A stretch of DNA of 8,576 bases, taken from the NCBI GenBank assembly GCA_016867505.1, contig VGJH01000039.1, forward strand, positions 1 to 8,576, given 5' to 3'. The number at the start of each line of letters is the position of its first letter. Position 1 is the first letter of the stretch. Origin of the DNA: Candidatus Bathyarchaeota archaeon (GTDB lineage Archaea; Thermoproteota; Bathyarchaeia; TCS64). The position numbers and the translations under genes are program-made. Below the pieces are notes generated by a model, which worked only from the letters and a program-made list of their open reading frames with translations, ran no database searches and was not told the origin of the DNA. Below, piece after piece: positions 1-5,706 of this stretch.

Positions 1-56
1 GATTATTGTTTATGTTTCTTGGAGCATATATTAGAGGTAGGTTTTTTAAAGGTTAA
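1..56 (+). CDS. Possible C-terminal tail of a membrane protein (partial, 5' end outside window)
   Basis: One plus-strand frame, read from base 3, is open from the window edge to a TAA at 54-56. It gives the 17 residues LLFMFLGAYIRGRFFKG. A hydrophobic stretch followed by a basic, aromatic tail is what the last membrane helix and cytoplasmic end of an integral membrane protein looks like. The stop lies 3 bp from the end of arsM on the other strand, so the two genes would converge tightly. The fragment is far too short to name, and another frame is also open to base 90. The call rests only on composition and on the neat convergent spacing. Confidence 0.3.
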   Translation, partial: LLFMFLGAYIRGRFFKG

Positions 57-59
57 AAA

Positions 60-866
60 TTATTTTGAAGCTGAAATTGTTACGCTATGAATTTTTTCAT
101 TCATCTCTTCATAATCGCTTGCATATGCATAGTCGTTTAGAACTTTAACTTGCTTAAAACCAGCTTCATTTATTAGATTAAGAAAGACATCCTTTTCCTC
201 AGCTCCTGCAATGCAGCTTGCCCATGCCTCAGCATTTTCTTTAACCTCATCAGGCAATTTACCTACAGTAACCATGTCGCTGATAATCATCCTTCCATTA
301 GGTTTCAAGATTCGATAAATTTCTTTAATGACTTGAGGCTTATCAAGGCTCAGGTTAATGACACAATTACTGATGACAGCATCAATTGATGAATCTTCTT
401 GAGGAATATTCTCCATCTCTCCGAGTTTAAATTCAACGTTTTTATATTTATATTTCTTTGCAGATTCTTGTGAGCGTGAAATCATCGATTCATTACAGTC
501 AAGACCAATAACTTTTCCTTTAGCACCAACTTTCTTGCTGGCAAGAAAAACATCGACTCCAGCACCACTACCTATATCAAGCACTATATCCCCAGGCTGA
601 AGAGAAGCAAGACCAATTGGATTTCCACAACCAAGCCCTAAAATTGACTCTTTAGGAATATTTTCTAAATCTTCAGCTGCATAACCAACATCTAAAGCAG
701 CTTGCATAGGATCAAAATTGTCTCCACCACATGAACAACCCTCAACACACCCATCAGCACAACTAGAACATTCTTGTTCATCTTTAGAATCAACATCTTG
801 GACTGGAGACTCGGCAATTACAGTGTAGACTTGTTTGATAGTCTCTTTGATCTCTTTCGCTTTCAA
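60..866 (-). CDS. arsM: Arsenite S-adenosylmethionine methyltransferase ArsM
   Basis: This 268-residue cytoplasmic class I methyltransferase should transfer methyl groups from SAM to trivalent arsenic, giving methylated and finally volatile species for detoxification. The SAM-binding motif I is VLDIGSGAGVD (residues 95-105). Three cysteines match those that bind As(III) in the family: Cys80 in GLGCGNP, Cys168 in SNCVINLS and Cys218 in SCIAGA. Near the N-terminus five more cysteines (33, 36, 40, 44, 46) form a tight cluster, a richer version of the Cys pair or cluster often found there in microbial ArsM. The start is TTG at 866-864: the same frame has a stop eight codons upstream and no ATG or GTG between. 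There is no ArsR or arsenic transporter gene in view, so arsenic is inferred from the protein alone, but the motif set is very characteristic. A T5 run on its coding strand directly after the stop (59-55) could end the transcript. Confidence 0.93.
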   Translation of the reverse strand: MKAKEIKETIKQVYTVIAESPVQDVDSKDEQECSSCADGCVEGCSCGGDNFDPMQAALDVGYAAEDLENIPKESILGLGCGNPIGLASLQPGDIVLDIGSGAGVDVFLASKKVGAKGKVIGLDCNESMISRSQESAKKYKYKNVEFKLGEMENIPQEDSSIDAVISNCVINLSLDKPQVIKEIYRILKPNGRMIISDMVTVGKLPDEVKENAEAWASCIAGAEEKDVFLNLINEAGFKQVKVLNDYAYASDYEEMNEKIHSVTISASK

Positions 867-895
867 GTTGCTCGAGAAAACTGATGGTCACCTGC

Positions 896-903
896 TTTTA
901 AAC
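896..903 (-). promoter_or_regulatory. Candidate TATA box for arsM
   Basis: On the minus strand TTTAAAAG is centred about 33 bp upstream of the TTG start, which would place transcription initiation a few bases before the start codon and give an almost leaderless mRNA. A second AT-rich box, TTTTATAC at 922-915, would give a leader of about 25 nt. An 8-bp palindrome TCATATGA (904-911) lies between the two boxes and could bind a regulator, but it is short. The only Shine-Dalgarno-like sequence, AGGTGA (893-888), is about 21 nt from the start, too far to act on it. Confidence 0.4.
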
Positions 904-966
904 TCATATGAAAAGTATAAAAATTTCACTCAAATTCGTAACCTCAAAAATATTTTTTCATTAAAC

Positions 967-974
967 TTATATTA
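967..974 (+). promoter_or_regulatory. Candidate TATA box for tag
   Basis: TTATATTA is centred 27-28 bp before the ATG at 998, so initiation would fall at or next to the start codon (leaderless). The area also carries ATTAATAA twice, at 971-978 and 987-994, and the palindrome TTATTAATAA at 985-994. In DNA this AT-rich such repeats are weak evidence of a regulator site. No ribosome binding site precedes the ATG. Confidence 0.4.
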
Positions 975-997
975 ATAATAAATTTTATTAATAAAGC

Positions 998-1558
998 ATG
1001 GAGAATTGTTGGAAGGTCACTGATAAATTAATGGCTTCTTATCATGATGAATGGGGTACTCCAGTACATGATGATATTTTACACTTTGAATTCTTATCAC
1101 TCGAAGGTATGCAAGCTGGTCTCAGTTGGAGTCAAATCCTAAAAAGAAGAATGAATTATAGAAAAGCCTTTCAAGGATTTGATGCCTCAAAAATTGCAAG
1201 ATATTCAGATGAAGATGCGTCAAAATTATTAACAGACCCAGGAATAATTAGAAATAAAAGAAAAATAGAATCAATAATAAACAATGCAAAGTGTTTTATC
1301 GAAATCCAGAAAAAATATGGCAGTTTTGATAATTTCATTTGGAAATACGTTAATAACAAACCTATTGACAATCAATTAAAATCGTTTAATGAAATGAAAC
1401 CTGAAACTGAGCTTAGTAAAAAAATTAGTAATGATCTTAAAAAACTTGGATTCAAATTTATTGGTCCTACAATAATATACAGTTACATGCAGGCAGTAGG
1501 TTTAGTTAATGATCACTTAATTACATGCCCAAGATATCTTGAGTTGAAGAAACTATAA
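998..1558 (+). CDS. tag: DNA-3-methyladenine glycosylase I (Tag)
   Basis: This 186-residue enzyme removes 3-methyladenine from alkylated DNA as the first step of base excision repair. It keeps nearly the whole layout of E. coli Tag (187 residues). The four ligands of the 'zinc snap' joining the two ends of the chain are present: Cys4, His16, His173 and Cys177, with the same four-residue spacing at the C-terminus. The catalytic-pocket block LEGMQAGLSW (35-44) supplies the conserved Glu36 and Trp44, and RGFKF(V/I)G-like and GLVNDH blocks appear as LGFKFIG and GLVNDH. One difference is YHDEWG (15-20), one residue shorter than the usual YHDxEWG. Tag is widespread in bacteria but not the usual alkylation glycosylase of archaea (AlkA and MpgII types are more typical), so acquisition from bacteria is plausible but untested. 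The gene diverges from arsM and appears to be transcribed alone. Confidence 0.95.
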   Translation: MENCWKVTDKLMASYHDEWGTPVHDDILHFEFLSLEGMQAGLSWSQILKRRMNYRKAFQGFDASKIARYSDEDASKLLTDPGIIRNKRKIESIINNAKCFIEIQKKYGSFDNFIWKYVNNKPIDNQLKSFNEMKPETELSKKISNDLKKLGFKFIGPTIIYSYMQAVGLVNDHLITCPRYLELKKL

Positions 1559-1618
1559 AAATGAGACTGATTATATTCAAATTTAATATTTTTAAATTCT
1601 TTTAGAATGCTTTGATGA

Positions 1619-1716
1619 GAATTGTGTAGCAAGCTAGGTCAAACTGACCATATGGAGAATGGTAGCCAGCTACACAAATAAGCTTCTTAGACCATTCCTA
1701 ATAAGGATTAGTTTTT
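1619..1716 (+). ncRNA. Candidate structured small RNA or structured leader
   Basis: Between tag and the ureohydrolase gene a 56-nt segment folds on itself. TTGTGTAGC (1622-1630) pairs perfectly with GCTACACAA (1669-1677). Inside it GCTA (1633-1636) pairs with TAGC (1663-1666), and stacked directly on that GGTCA (1637-1641) pairs with TGACC (1645-1649) over an AAC loop. This gives 18 base pairs with a 2x2 internal loop and a purine-rich 13-nt bulge (1650-1662). A TATA-like TTTTTAAA (1589-1596) would start transcription near 1619, just before the stem, and a hairpin with a T5 run ends at 1716. The result would be a transcript of about 98 nt. It does not match tRNA, and I could not fit it to box C/D or H/ACA guides. 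Alternatives are a cis-acting leader for the downstream gene, or a protein-binding palindrome. Confidence 0.4.
1698..1716 (+). terminator. Hairpin plus T-run terminator after the candidate RNA
   Basis: CTAAT (1698-1702) pairs with ATTAG (1707-1711) over the loop AAGG, followed at once by TTTTT (1712-1716). The T-run continues into a mirror-like A7 and second T5 (to 1728). Archaeal termination relies chiefly on the U-tract, so the T5 run is the important part. It separates whatever is transcribed upstream from the ureohydrolase gene. Confidence 0.45.
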
Positions 1717-1793
1717 AAAAAAATTTTTAATACCCTTCACTGTATTCAATTAAGCACTAAACTAAATTTTAGGTCATTATGTGATACTAAACA

Positions 1794-1801
1794 ATTAAAA
1801 G
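1794..1801 (+). promoter_or_regulatory. Candidate TATA box for the ureohydrolase gene
   Basis: ATTAAAAG is centred about 26 bp before the GTG at 1824, which fits a leaderless mRNA starting there and fits the TTG at 1815 poorly (about 17 bp). It is flanked by copies of TGTGAT/ATCACA at 1780-1785 and 1808-1813. Confidence 0.35.
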
Positions 1802-1805
1802 TAAA

Positions 1806-1830
1806 TAATCACAATTGTTGCTTGTGATTA
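1806..1830 (+). repeat. Operator-like inverted repeat over the ureohydrolase start
   Basis: TAATCACAA (1806-1814) and TTGTGATTA (1822-1830) are perfect 9-bp inverted arms separated by TTGTTGC. All three possible start codons of the downstream gene (TTG 1815, TTG 1818, GTG 1824) lie within the element. A further TGTGAT half-site is at 1780-1785, on the far side of the TATA-like box. The position suggests a repressor site covering the transcription start. A hairpin that hides the start codon is the alternative if the mRNA starts further upstream. Confidence 0.45.
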
Positions 1831-2720
1831 ATGCTTTATCAAATCTTTTAAAACCTGTTCCTGAAGCCTTCTTCGAAAAGTTGGGAGATACCAATGACGT
1901 TGATTATATTTTCTTTTCAGTTCCTTACGATAAGACTTCATCTTACAGAAGTGGAAGCAGATTTGCACCAACTTCTATAAGAAAAGCAACACATTATATG
2001 GAAAGTTATAGTGAACGAACTGAATTAGACTGGGAAAACCTAAATTTATCTGATATTGGCGAAATTGAAGTTGAAATATCTATAGATTCAATTTTAGAAA
2101 AAATTGAAAAAATATGCAATGAACTATCCAAGACTAATAAAATTCCGGTTATGCTTGGTGGTGAGCATACCATTAGTTTAGGAGCTGTAAATGCATTAAA
2201 ACCAGATGCCATCATTGTTTTTGATGCACACTTAGATCTAAGAGATACTTTATTTGAGCAAAAGATATGTCATGCAACTTGGCTTCGACGTAGTCTTGAA
2301 AAAAATTCAGCCAAAATTTTGGTTCTTGGCGCTAGAGCCTTATCTAAAGAAGAGATTGTTTATGCTAATTTAAATAATATTAAGTTTATCTCAGCTTTAG
2401 ATATTAAAAAGAATGGAGTAAAATGGGTTACTGAAATTTTAGAAAAGCATTTGAAAGGAGTTAACTCCTTGTATCTTAGCATTGATGTCGATGTTTTGGA
2501 TCCTTCTGAGGCTCCTGCTGTAGGTAATCCATGTCCTGAAGGAATAAGCACAACCGAGTTACTAGACATAATTGATAGCTTAAAGAACTTCAAATTATGT
2601 GGCATCGATCTTACAGAAGTCTGTCCACAATATGATAGTGGGTACACTTCAATTCTTGCCGCATATATCCTGTTAGAGTCGCTTTACATATTTGAAAAAG
2701 CTAAAACTAAAATCATTTAG
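1824..2720 (+). CDS. speB: Agmatinase-family ureohydrolase
   Basis: This is a dinuclear-manganese hydrolase of the arginase/agmatinase family that splits a guanidino compound into urea and an amine. Agmatine to putrescine is the most likely reaction, feeding polyamine synthesis. Numbered from the longest possible start (TTG 1815), the metal ligands are all present: His118 in GGEHT, Asp137/His139/Asp141 in FDAHLD, and Asp224/Asp226 in SIDVDVLDP. His153 and Glu268 (in GIDLTEVCP) complete the active site. The substrate loop reads GNPCPEG (237-243), where agmatinases more often have a GNPEPGG-like sequence. The substrate could therefore be a relative such as N1-aminopropylagmatine or guanidinobutyrate. 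I start it at GTG 1824 because the TATA-like box fits that codon; TTG 1815 adds three residues. No arginine decarboxylase or other polyamine gene is adjacent. Length (298-301 residues) is normal for the family. Confidence 0.88.
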   Translation: MINALSNLLKPVPEAFFEKLGDTNDVDYIFFSVPYDKTSSYRSGSRFAPTSIRKATHYMESYSERTELDWENLNLSDIGEIEVEISIDSILEKIEKICNELSKTNKIPVMLGGEHTISLGAVNALKPDAIIVFDAHLDLRDTLFEQKICHATWLRRSLEKNSAKILVLGARALSKEEIVYANLNNIKFISALDIKKNGVKWVTEILEKHLKGVNSLYLSIDVDVLDPSEAPAVGNPCPEGISTTELLDIIDSLKNFKLCGIDLTEVCPQYDSGYTSILAAYILLESLYIFEKAKTKII

Positions 2721-2728
2721 ATTACCAA

Positions 2729-2738
2729 TTTTTGTTTT
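2729..2738 (+). terminator. T-tract terminator after the ureohydrolase gene
   Basis: TTTTTGTTTT begins 9 bp after the TAG stop. No stable hairpin precedes it. A U-tract without a stem is the typical archaeal intrinsic terminator, so transcription probably ends here rather than continuing into polB. Confidence 0.4.
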
Positions 2739-2765
2739 ATTAATCTTATAATATTGCTCAAAACC

Positions 2766-2773
2766 ATATTAAG
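2766..2773 (+). promoter_or_regulatory. Candidate TATA box for polB
   Basis: ATATTAAG is centred 28-29 bp before the ATG at 2798, giving a leaderless or nearly leaderless mRNA. A second box, TTATAATA (2746-2753), is closer to a strong consensus and would give a leader of about 22 nt. The GGA just before the ATG is too weak to count as a ribosome binding site. Confidence 0.35.
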
Positions 2774-2797
2774 TTAGTAAGAATATGACTTTAGGAT

Positions 2798-5362
2798 ATG
2801 TCAGTACCTGATTACCTGGTCGAGGAGGAGGTTGAAGAAATTAAGCCAAAGGGGCGACTTGCCCCCGAGGATTTACCAACTAGTTACCTTCTCTCAGCAG
2901 GGTATGACGGAGATGAACAGAAAGCCTATTTACGCTTATACGAACCAGTGAGTCAGCAAATTTATCTTTGGTATGATAACTCGAATCATTTACCTTATTG
3001 CATTTCTAAGTTGCCAATCGATGAATTAGAAAAAAACAGTAAAATCATCAAGCATGATGGCTATTTTTTTATGGAACAGGTACTGAAATATGATGCTCTT
3101 AAAGACAAAAACATTAATGTAACTAAAATTGTTGCCCATGATCCACTTAGTATAGGTGGAGGTAGAGGGGTACCAATAAGAAACCTGCTTGATAATAGTT
3201 GGGAAAGCAGGATAAGGTATTATCAATGTTACCTCTATGATCGTGGTATAATCACTGGGATGCCCTACAGAATCGAGAAAGGCAACTTAATTGAAGAAGG
3301 CTATACTCTTCCGAAAGAAACTGAAGACAAACTTGATGTAATATTCCAGAGCATTGAACCAGAATTTAAGAAAGGTATGAAGGAATGGGCACGATTACTA
3401 CAGTGTCCTGTTCCCAAAATTAGAAGAGTTGCAGTTGACATTGAAGTGCGACCTAGTGTAAGAAATAGAATGCCCAGCGCAGATGATGCAACTGATCCAA
3501 TTACCGCAGTAGGAATCGCAGGTAATGATAGCTATAGGAGAATATTATTGCTAAATGATATGGGAATTGACGTCGAAGCACCTGTAATTCTCGGGGCTAA
3601 AGTTGAGGTCTATACTGATGAAAAAAAGCTAATTCAGGAAGTCTTTAAAGTACTTAACAAATTCCCCGTTATTCTTACCTTTAATGGCGACGACTTTGAT
3701 TTTAAATTCCTACATAACAGGGCAAAAAATCTTGGTATACCTGACTCAGAAAACCCAATCGTCCTTGGACAAAGATTCGCCTTCTTAAGGAATGGGGTTC
3801 ACCTCGATCTTTACAGATTTTTCTTAAATCGTAGCATTCAGGGTTACGCTTTTGGTAACCGATACAGGGAAAATACATTGAATGACATCAGTTCAGGTCT
3901 TATCAACATGAAGAAAATTGAGATTGGTGACATAATGGATCTGAACATAAATGAATTAGCACAATACTGTATGCAAGATGCTGATATCACTTATCAACTC
4001 ACTGCCTTCAACCATGATCTCGTCATGAACCTAGCCATGCTTCTAACCCGAATAAGTAAAATGATTATGGAAGATGTGACTAGGCAGGGAGTAAGCCGAT
4101 GGATACTAGCTTTAATGGAGTATGAGCATCGAAGTCAAGGTTGGCTCATACCCAACACAGAAGATATTCTAGAAATGAAAGGCAGCGTCAGTACAACAAG
4201 CATAATTAAAGGTAAAAAATATCAAGGCGCGATAGTTAGAGATCCTACACCTGGAACACACTTCAATGTAACAGTCTGCGACTTTGCCAGTTTATATCCT
4301 TCAGCTATACGTAACTGGAATCTCAGTTATGACACAATTTTATGTCCTCATCCAGAATGTCGAGAGAATAAGGTTCCTGGAACACCGCATTGGGTTTGTA
4401 CCAAAAAGCGTGGAATGGCTTCTTTAATAATTGGAAGCCTAAAAGACCTTAGGGTTCAGTGGTATAAACCACTCAGTAAAGATAATATTCTGACTGTAGA
4501 GGAACGACAATATTATGATGTTGTTCAGCAAGCACTGAAAGTATTTCTGAATGCAAGCTACGGAGTTTTTGGGTCGGAAAGTTTCCCCTTATACTGTCCA
4601 CCATTAGCTGAAAGTACTGCAGCTGTTGGTCGCTATGCAATGTCAAAAGCAATCGAGAAAAGTCAACAACTGGGTATTGAAGTAATTTATGGGGACACTG
4701 ATTCAGTTTTCTTAGAAAATCCTGATGAAAATCAAATCGAGAATCTGGTTAAATGGGCCGACTCTGAATTGGGAATCGACCTTGATGTCGATAAAAATTA
4801 TCGATATGCAATATTCAGCAGCCGAAAGAAAAATTATCTCGGAGTCTACCCTGATGGAAAACTAGATATCAAGGGGTTAACAGGCAAAAAAAGACATATT
4901 CCACCTATATTAAAAGATGCATTCATTCAGTTGACTGGAATACTTAGCAATGTCGAAAAACCTGAAGAGTTTCCCCACGCTAAGGAGCAGATCAAGAGAC
5001 TAGTCTCCAACATCAGTAATAAATTAAAGAAACGCGACTTCAACATTTCTGAAGTTGCTTTCAGCATGATGATGGGTAAAAACGTTGAAGGCTATGACAC
5101 TAATCCCCAACACGTTAAAGCTGCTAGAATGCTTGTTGATCAAGGCCATGAAATACGTGAAGGTGACATAATCAGTTATGTAGTTACACGCGATGGAGTT
5201 AAACCGGTTCAAATTGCCAATATTAAAGATGTTGACATAAACAAATACGAAGAATACTTAGAAGCTACTTTTGAGCAAATACTAGATGCCCTTGACATGA
5301 ACTTTGATGAACTTGTTGGTCGCCCTCGACAAACTGGTTTAGGAGCATTTTTCAAGAATTAA
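2798..5362 (+). CDS. polB: Replicative family-B DNA polymerase with 3'-5' proofreading exonuclease
   Basis: This 854-residue enzyme copies DNA at the replication fork and corrects errors. The exonuclease is intact: Exo I VDIE (Asp214, Glu216), Exo II NGDDFD (Asn296, Asp301) and Exo III YCMQD (Tyr390, Asp394). So is the polymerase: motif A DFASLYPS (from Asp495), motif B KVFLNASYG (Lys581, Asn585, Tyr588) and motif C YGDTDS (Asp633, Asp635), with KKNY (677-680) after it. Just after motif A a Cys/His group (Cys516, Cys521, His531, Cys534) may bind a metal. The last residues, QTGLGAFF (845-852), form a PCNA-interacting QxxLxxFF motif, so the clamp should hold the enzyme on DNA. No intein interrupts the usual insertion sites. 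The N-terminal 200 residues resemble Thaumarchaeota/Bathyarchaeota polymerases as I remember them. Start at ATG 2798 fits the family and the upstream box. Confidence 0.96.
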   Translation: MSVPDYLVEEEVEEIKPKGRLAPEDLPTSYLLSAGYDGDEQKAYLRLYEPVSQQIYLWYDNSNHLPYCISKLPIDELEKNSKIIKHDGYFFMEQVLKYDALKDKNINVTKIVAHDPLSIGGGRGVPIRNLLDNSWESRIRYYQCYLYDRGIITGMPYRIEKGNLIEEGYTLPKETEDKLDVIFQSIEPEFKKGMKEWARLLQCPVPKIRRVAVDIEVRPSVRNRMPSADDATDPITAVGIAGNDSYRRILLLNDMGIDVEAPVILGAKVEVYTDEKKLIQEVFKVLNKFPVILTFNGDDFDFKFLHNRAKNLGIPDSENPIVLGQRFAFLRNGVHLDLYRFFLNRSIQGYAFGNRYRENTLNDISSGLINMKKIEIGDIMDLNINELAQYCMQDADITYQLTAFNHDLVMNLAMLLTRISKMIMEDVTRQGVSRWILALMEYEHRSQGWLIPNTEDILEMKGSVSTTSIIKGKKYQGAIVRDPTPGTHFNVTVCDFASLYPSAIRNWNLSYDTILCPHPECRENKVPGTPHWVCTKKRGMASLIIGSLKDLRVQWYKPLSKDNILTVEERQYYDVVQQALKVFLNASYGVFGSESFPLYCPPLAESTAAVGRYAMSKAIEKSQQLGIEVIYGDTDSVFLENPDENQIENLVKWADSELGIDLDVDKNYRYAIFSSRKKNYLGVYPDGKLDIKGLTGKKRHIPPILKDAFIQLTGILSNVEKPEEFPHAKEQIKRLVSNISNKLKKRDFNISEVAFSMMMGKNVEGYDTNPQHVKAARMLVDQGHEIREGDIISYVVTRDGVKPVQIANIKDVDINKYEEYLEATFEQILDALDMNFDELVGRPRQTGLGAFFKN

Positions 5363-5367
5363 CCTAA

Positions 5368-5375
5368 TTTATATT
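5368..5375 (+). promoter_or_regulatory. Candidate TATA box for the small Cys/His gene
   Basis: TTTATATT lies 6 bp after the polB stop and is centred 30 bp before the ATG at 5402, which predicts an mRNA starting about 4 nt before the start codon. The same eight bases occur before alaX at a similar distance. There is no T-run after polB, so read-through from polB is also possible. Confidence 0.42.
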
Positions 5376-5401
5376 CCAGTGAACCGCTTCAGAGTTGACC
5401 G

Positions 5402-5608
5402 ATGTCCACAGAAGGTAGACGTAGACCACGCAGATGGAGTAATCGTCGTCCATTAAATGTAGGTAAAAAATGTGGTGATTGTGGATTATTCTCAAAAACT
5501 TTTTACTGCCAAAAACATCGTAAAATATTTTCAGCGGAAAAAGAATCCTGCGAATCCTGGAGACCAAGACGAGGAATCTGGGGGAAAAGGGCAAGGAAAT
5601 GGCCTTAA
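5402..5608 (+). CDS. Small basic Cys/His (zinc-ribbon-like) protein, function unknown
   Basis: I do not recognise this 68-residue protein. It has a compact core with CxxC (Cys24, Cys27), CxxH (Cys36, His39) and a later Cys50 followed by ESW, a pattern well suited to holding one zinc ion. The core is framed by strongly basic ends: residues 6-17 and 54-66 are dominated by Arg and Lys with several Trp, which suggests binding to DNA or RNA. It begins 39 bp after polB and sits before asnS, so a role in replication or translation is possible but is only a guess from context. The start ATG has no Shine-Dalgarno sequence but has a TATA-like box at the leaderless distance. That box, the ordered Cys/His spacing and the tight fit between genes argue that it is real despite its size. 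Confidence 0.75.
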   Translation: MSTEGRRRPRRWSNRRPLNVGKKCGDCGLFSKTFYCQKHRKIFSAEKESCESWRPRRGIWGKRARKWP

Positions 5609-5662
5609 AGATTGCTTTTACCTGAAGAAAAATCGATAGTGAAGTATCAAAAATGGAATACT

Positions 5663-5670
5663 CTATATAT
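5663..5670 (+). promoter_or_regulatory. Candidate TATA box for asnS
   Basis: CTATATAT is centred about 33 bp before the ATG at 5700, placing initiation near 5693 and giving a leader of only a few bases. It is the clearest AT box in the 91-bp gap after the small gene. GAGGT at 5673-5677 is 22 nt from the start, too far for a ribosome binding site. Confidence 0.42.
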
Positions 5671-5691
5671 CAGAGGTAGCGGTTGATTCTT

Positions 5692-5706
5692 CGGTCAATA
5701 TGACCG
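5692..5706 (+). repeat. Inverted repeat spanning the asnS start codon
   Basis: CGGTCA (5692-5697) and TGACCG (5701-5706) are perfect inverted arms around ATA, and the ATG (5700-5702) lies inside. It could be an operator at the transcription start or a hairpin at the 5' end of the mRNA. Part of the right arm is simply ATG plus the Thr codon ACC, a start also used by other genes here, so chance is a real alternative. Confidence 0.3.

Noticed and set aside
1580..1598. AATTTA/TAAATT inverted repeat after tag as a hairpin terminator
   Set aside because: Six A-T pairs only; too weak to separate from the AT-rich background, though the T-runs there may still help termination.
1622..1680. tRNA or tRNA-like gene in the folded region between tag and the ureohydrolase gene
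   Set aside because: No anticodon arm of 5 bp with a 7-base loop and no TpsiC consensus; the outer stem is 9 bp and the inner arm has a 3-base loop.
1612..1680. Box C/D or H/ACA guide RNA
   Set aside because: TTGATGA at 1612-1618 resembles box C and CTGA at 1644-1647 box D', but the spacing is about 25 nt and no terminal box D follows. For H/ACA there is no two-sided pocket or kink-turn, and the ACA is inside the stem.
1652..1681. Mini-ORF ATG...TAA encoding MENGSQLHK, beginning with the same nine bases as tag
   Set aside because: Nine codons with no start signal; a shared 9-mer is expected by chance many times in a window this long.
1171..2647. Minus-strand open frames of 60-95 codons opposite tag and the ureohydrolase gene
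   Set aside because: They lie entirely antisense to well-conserved genes, have no recognisable domains or start signals, and are shadows of the coding strand.
4688..4714. Intein in the DTDS motif of PolB, a frequent insertion site
   Set aside because: The motif YGDTDSVF is continuous and the protein has normal length, with no splicing-domain sequence anywhere.
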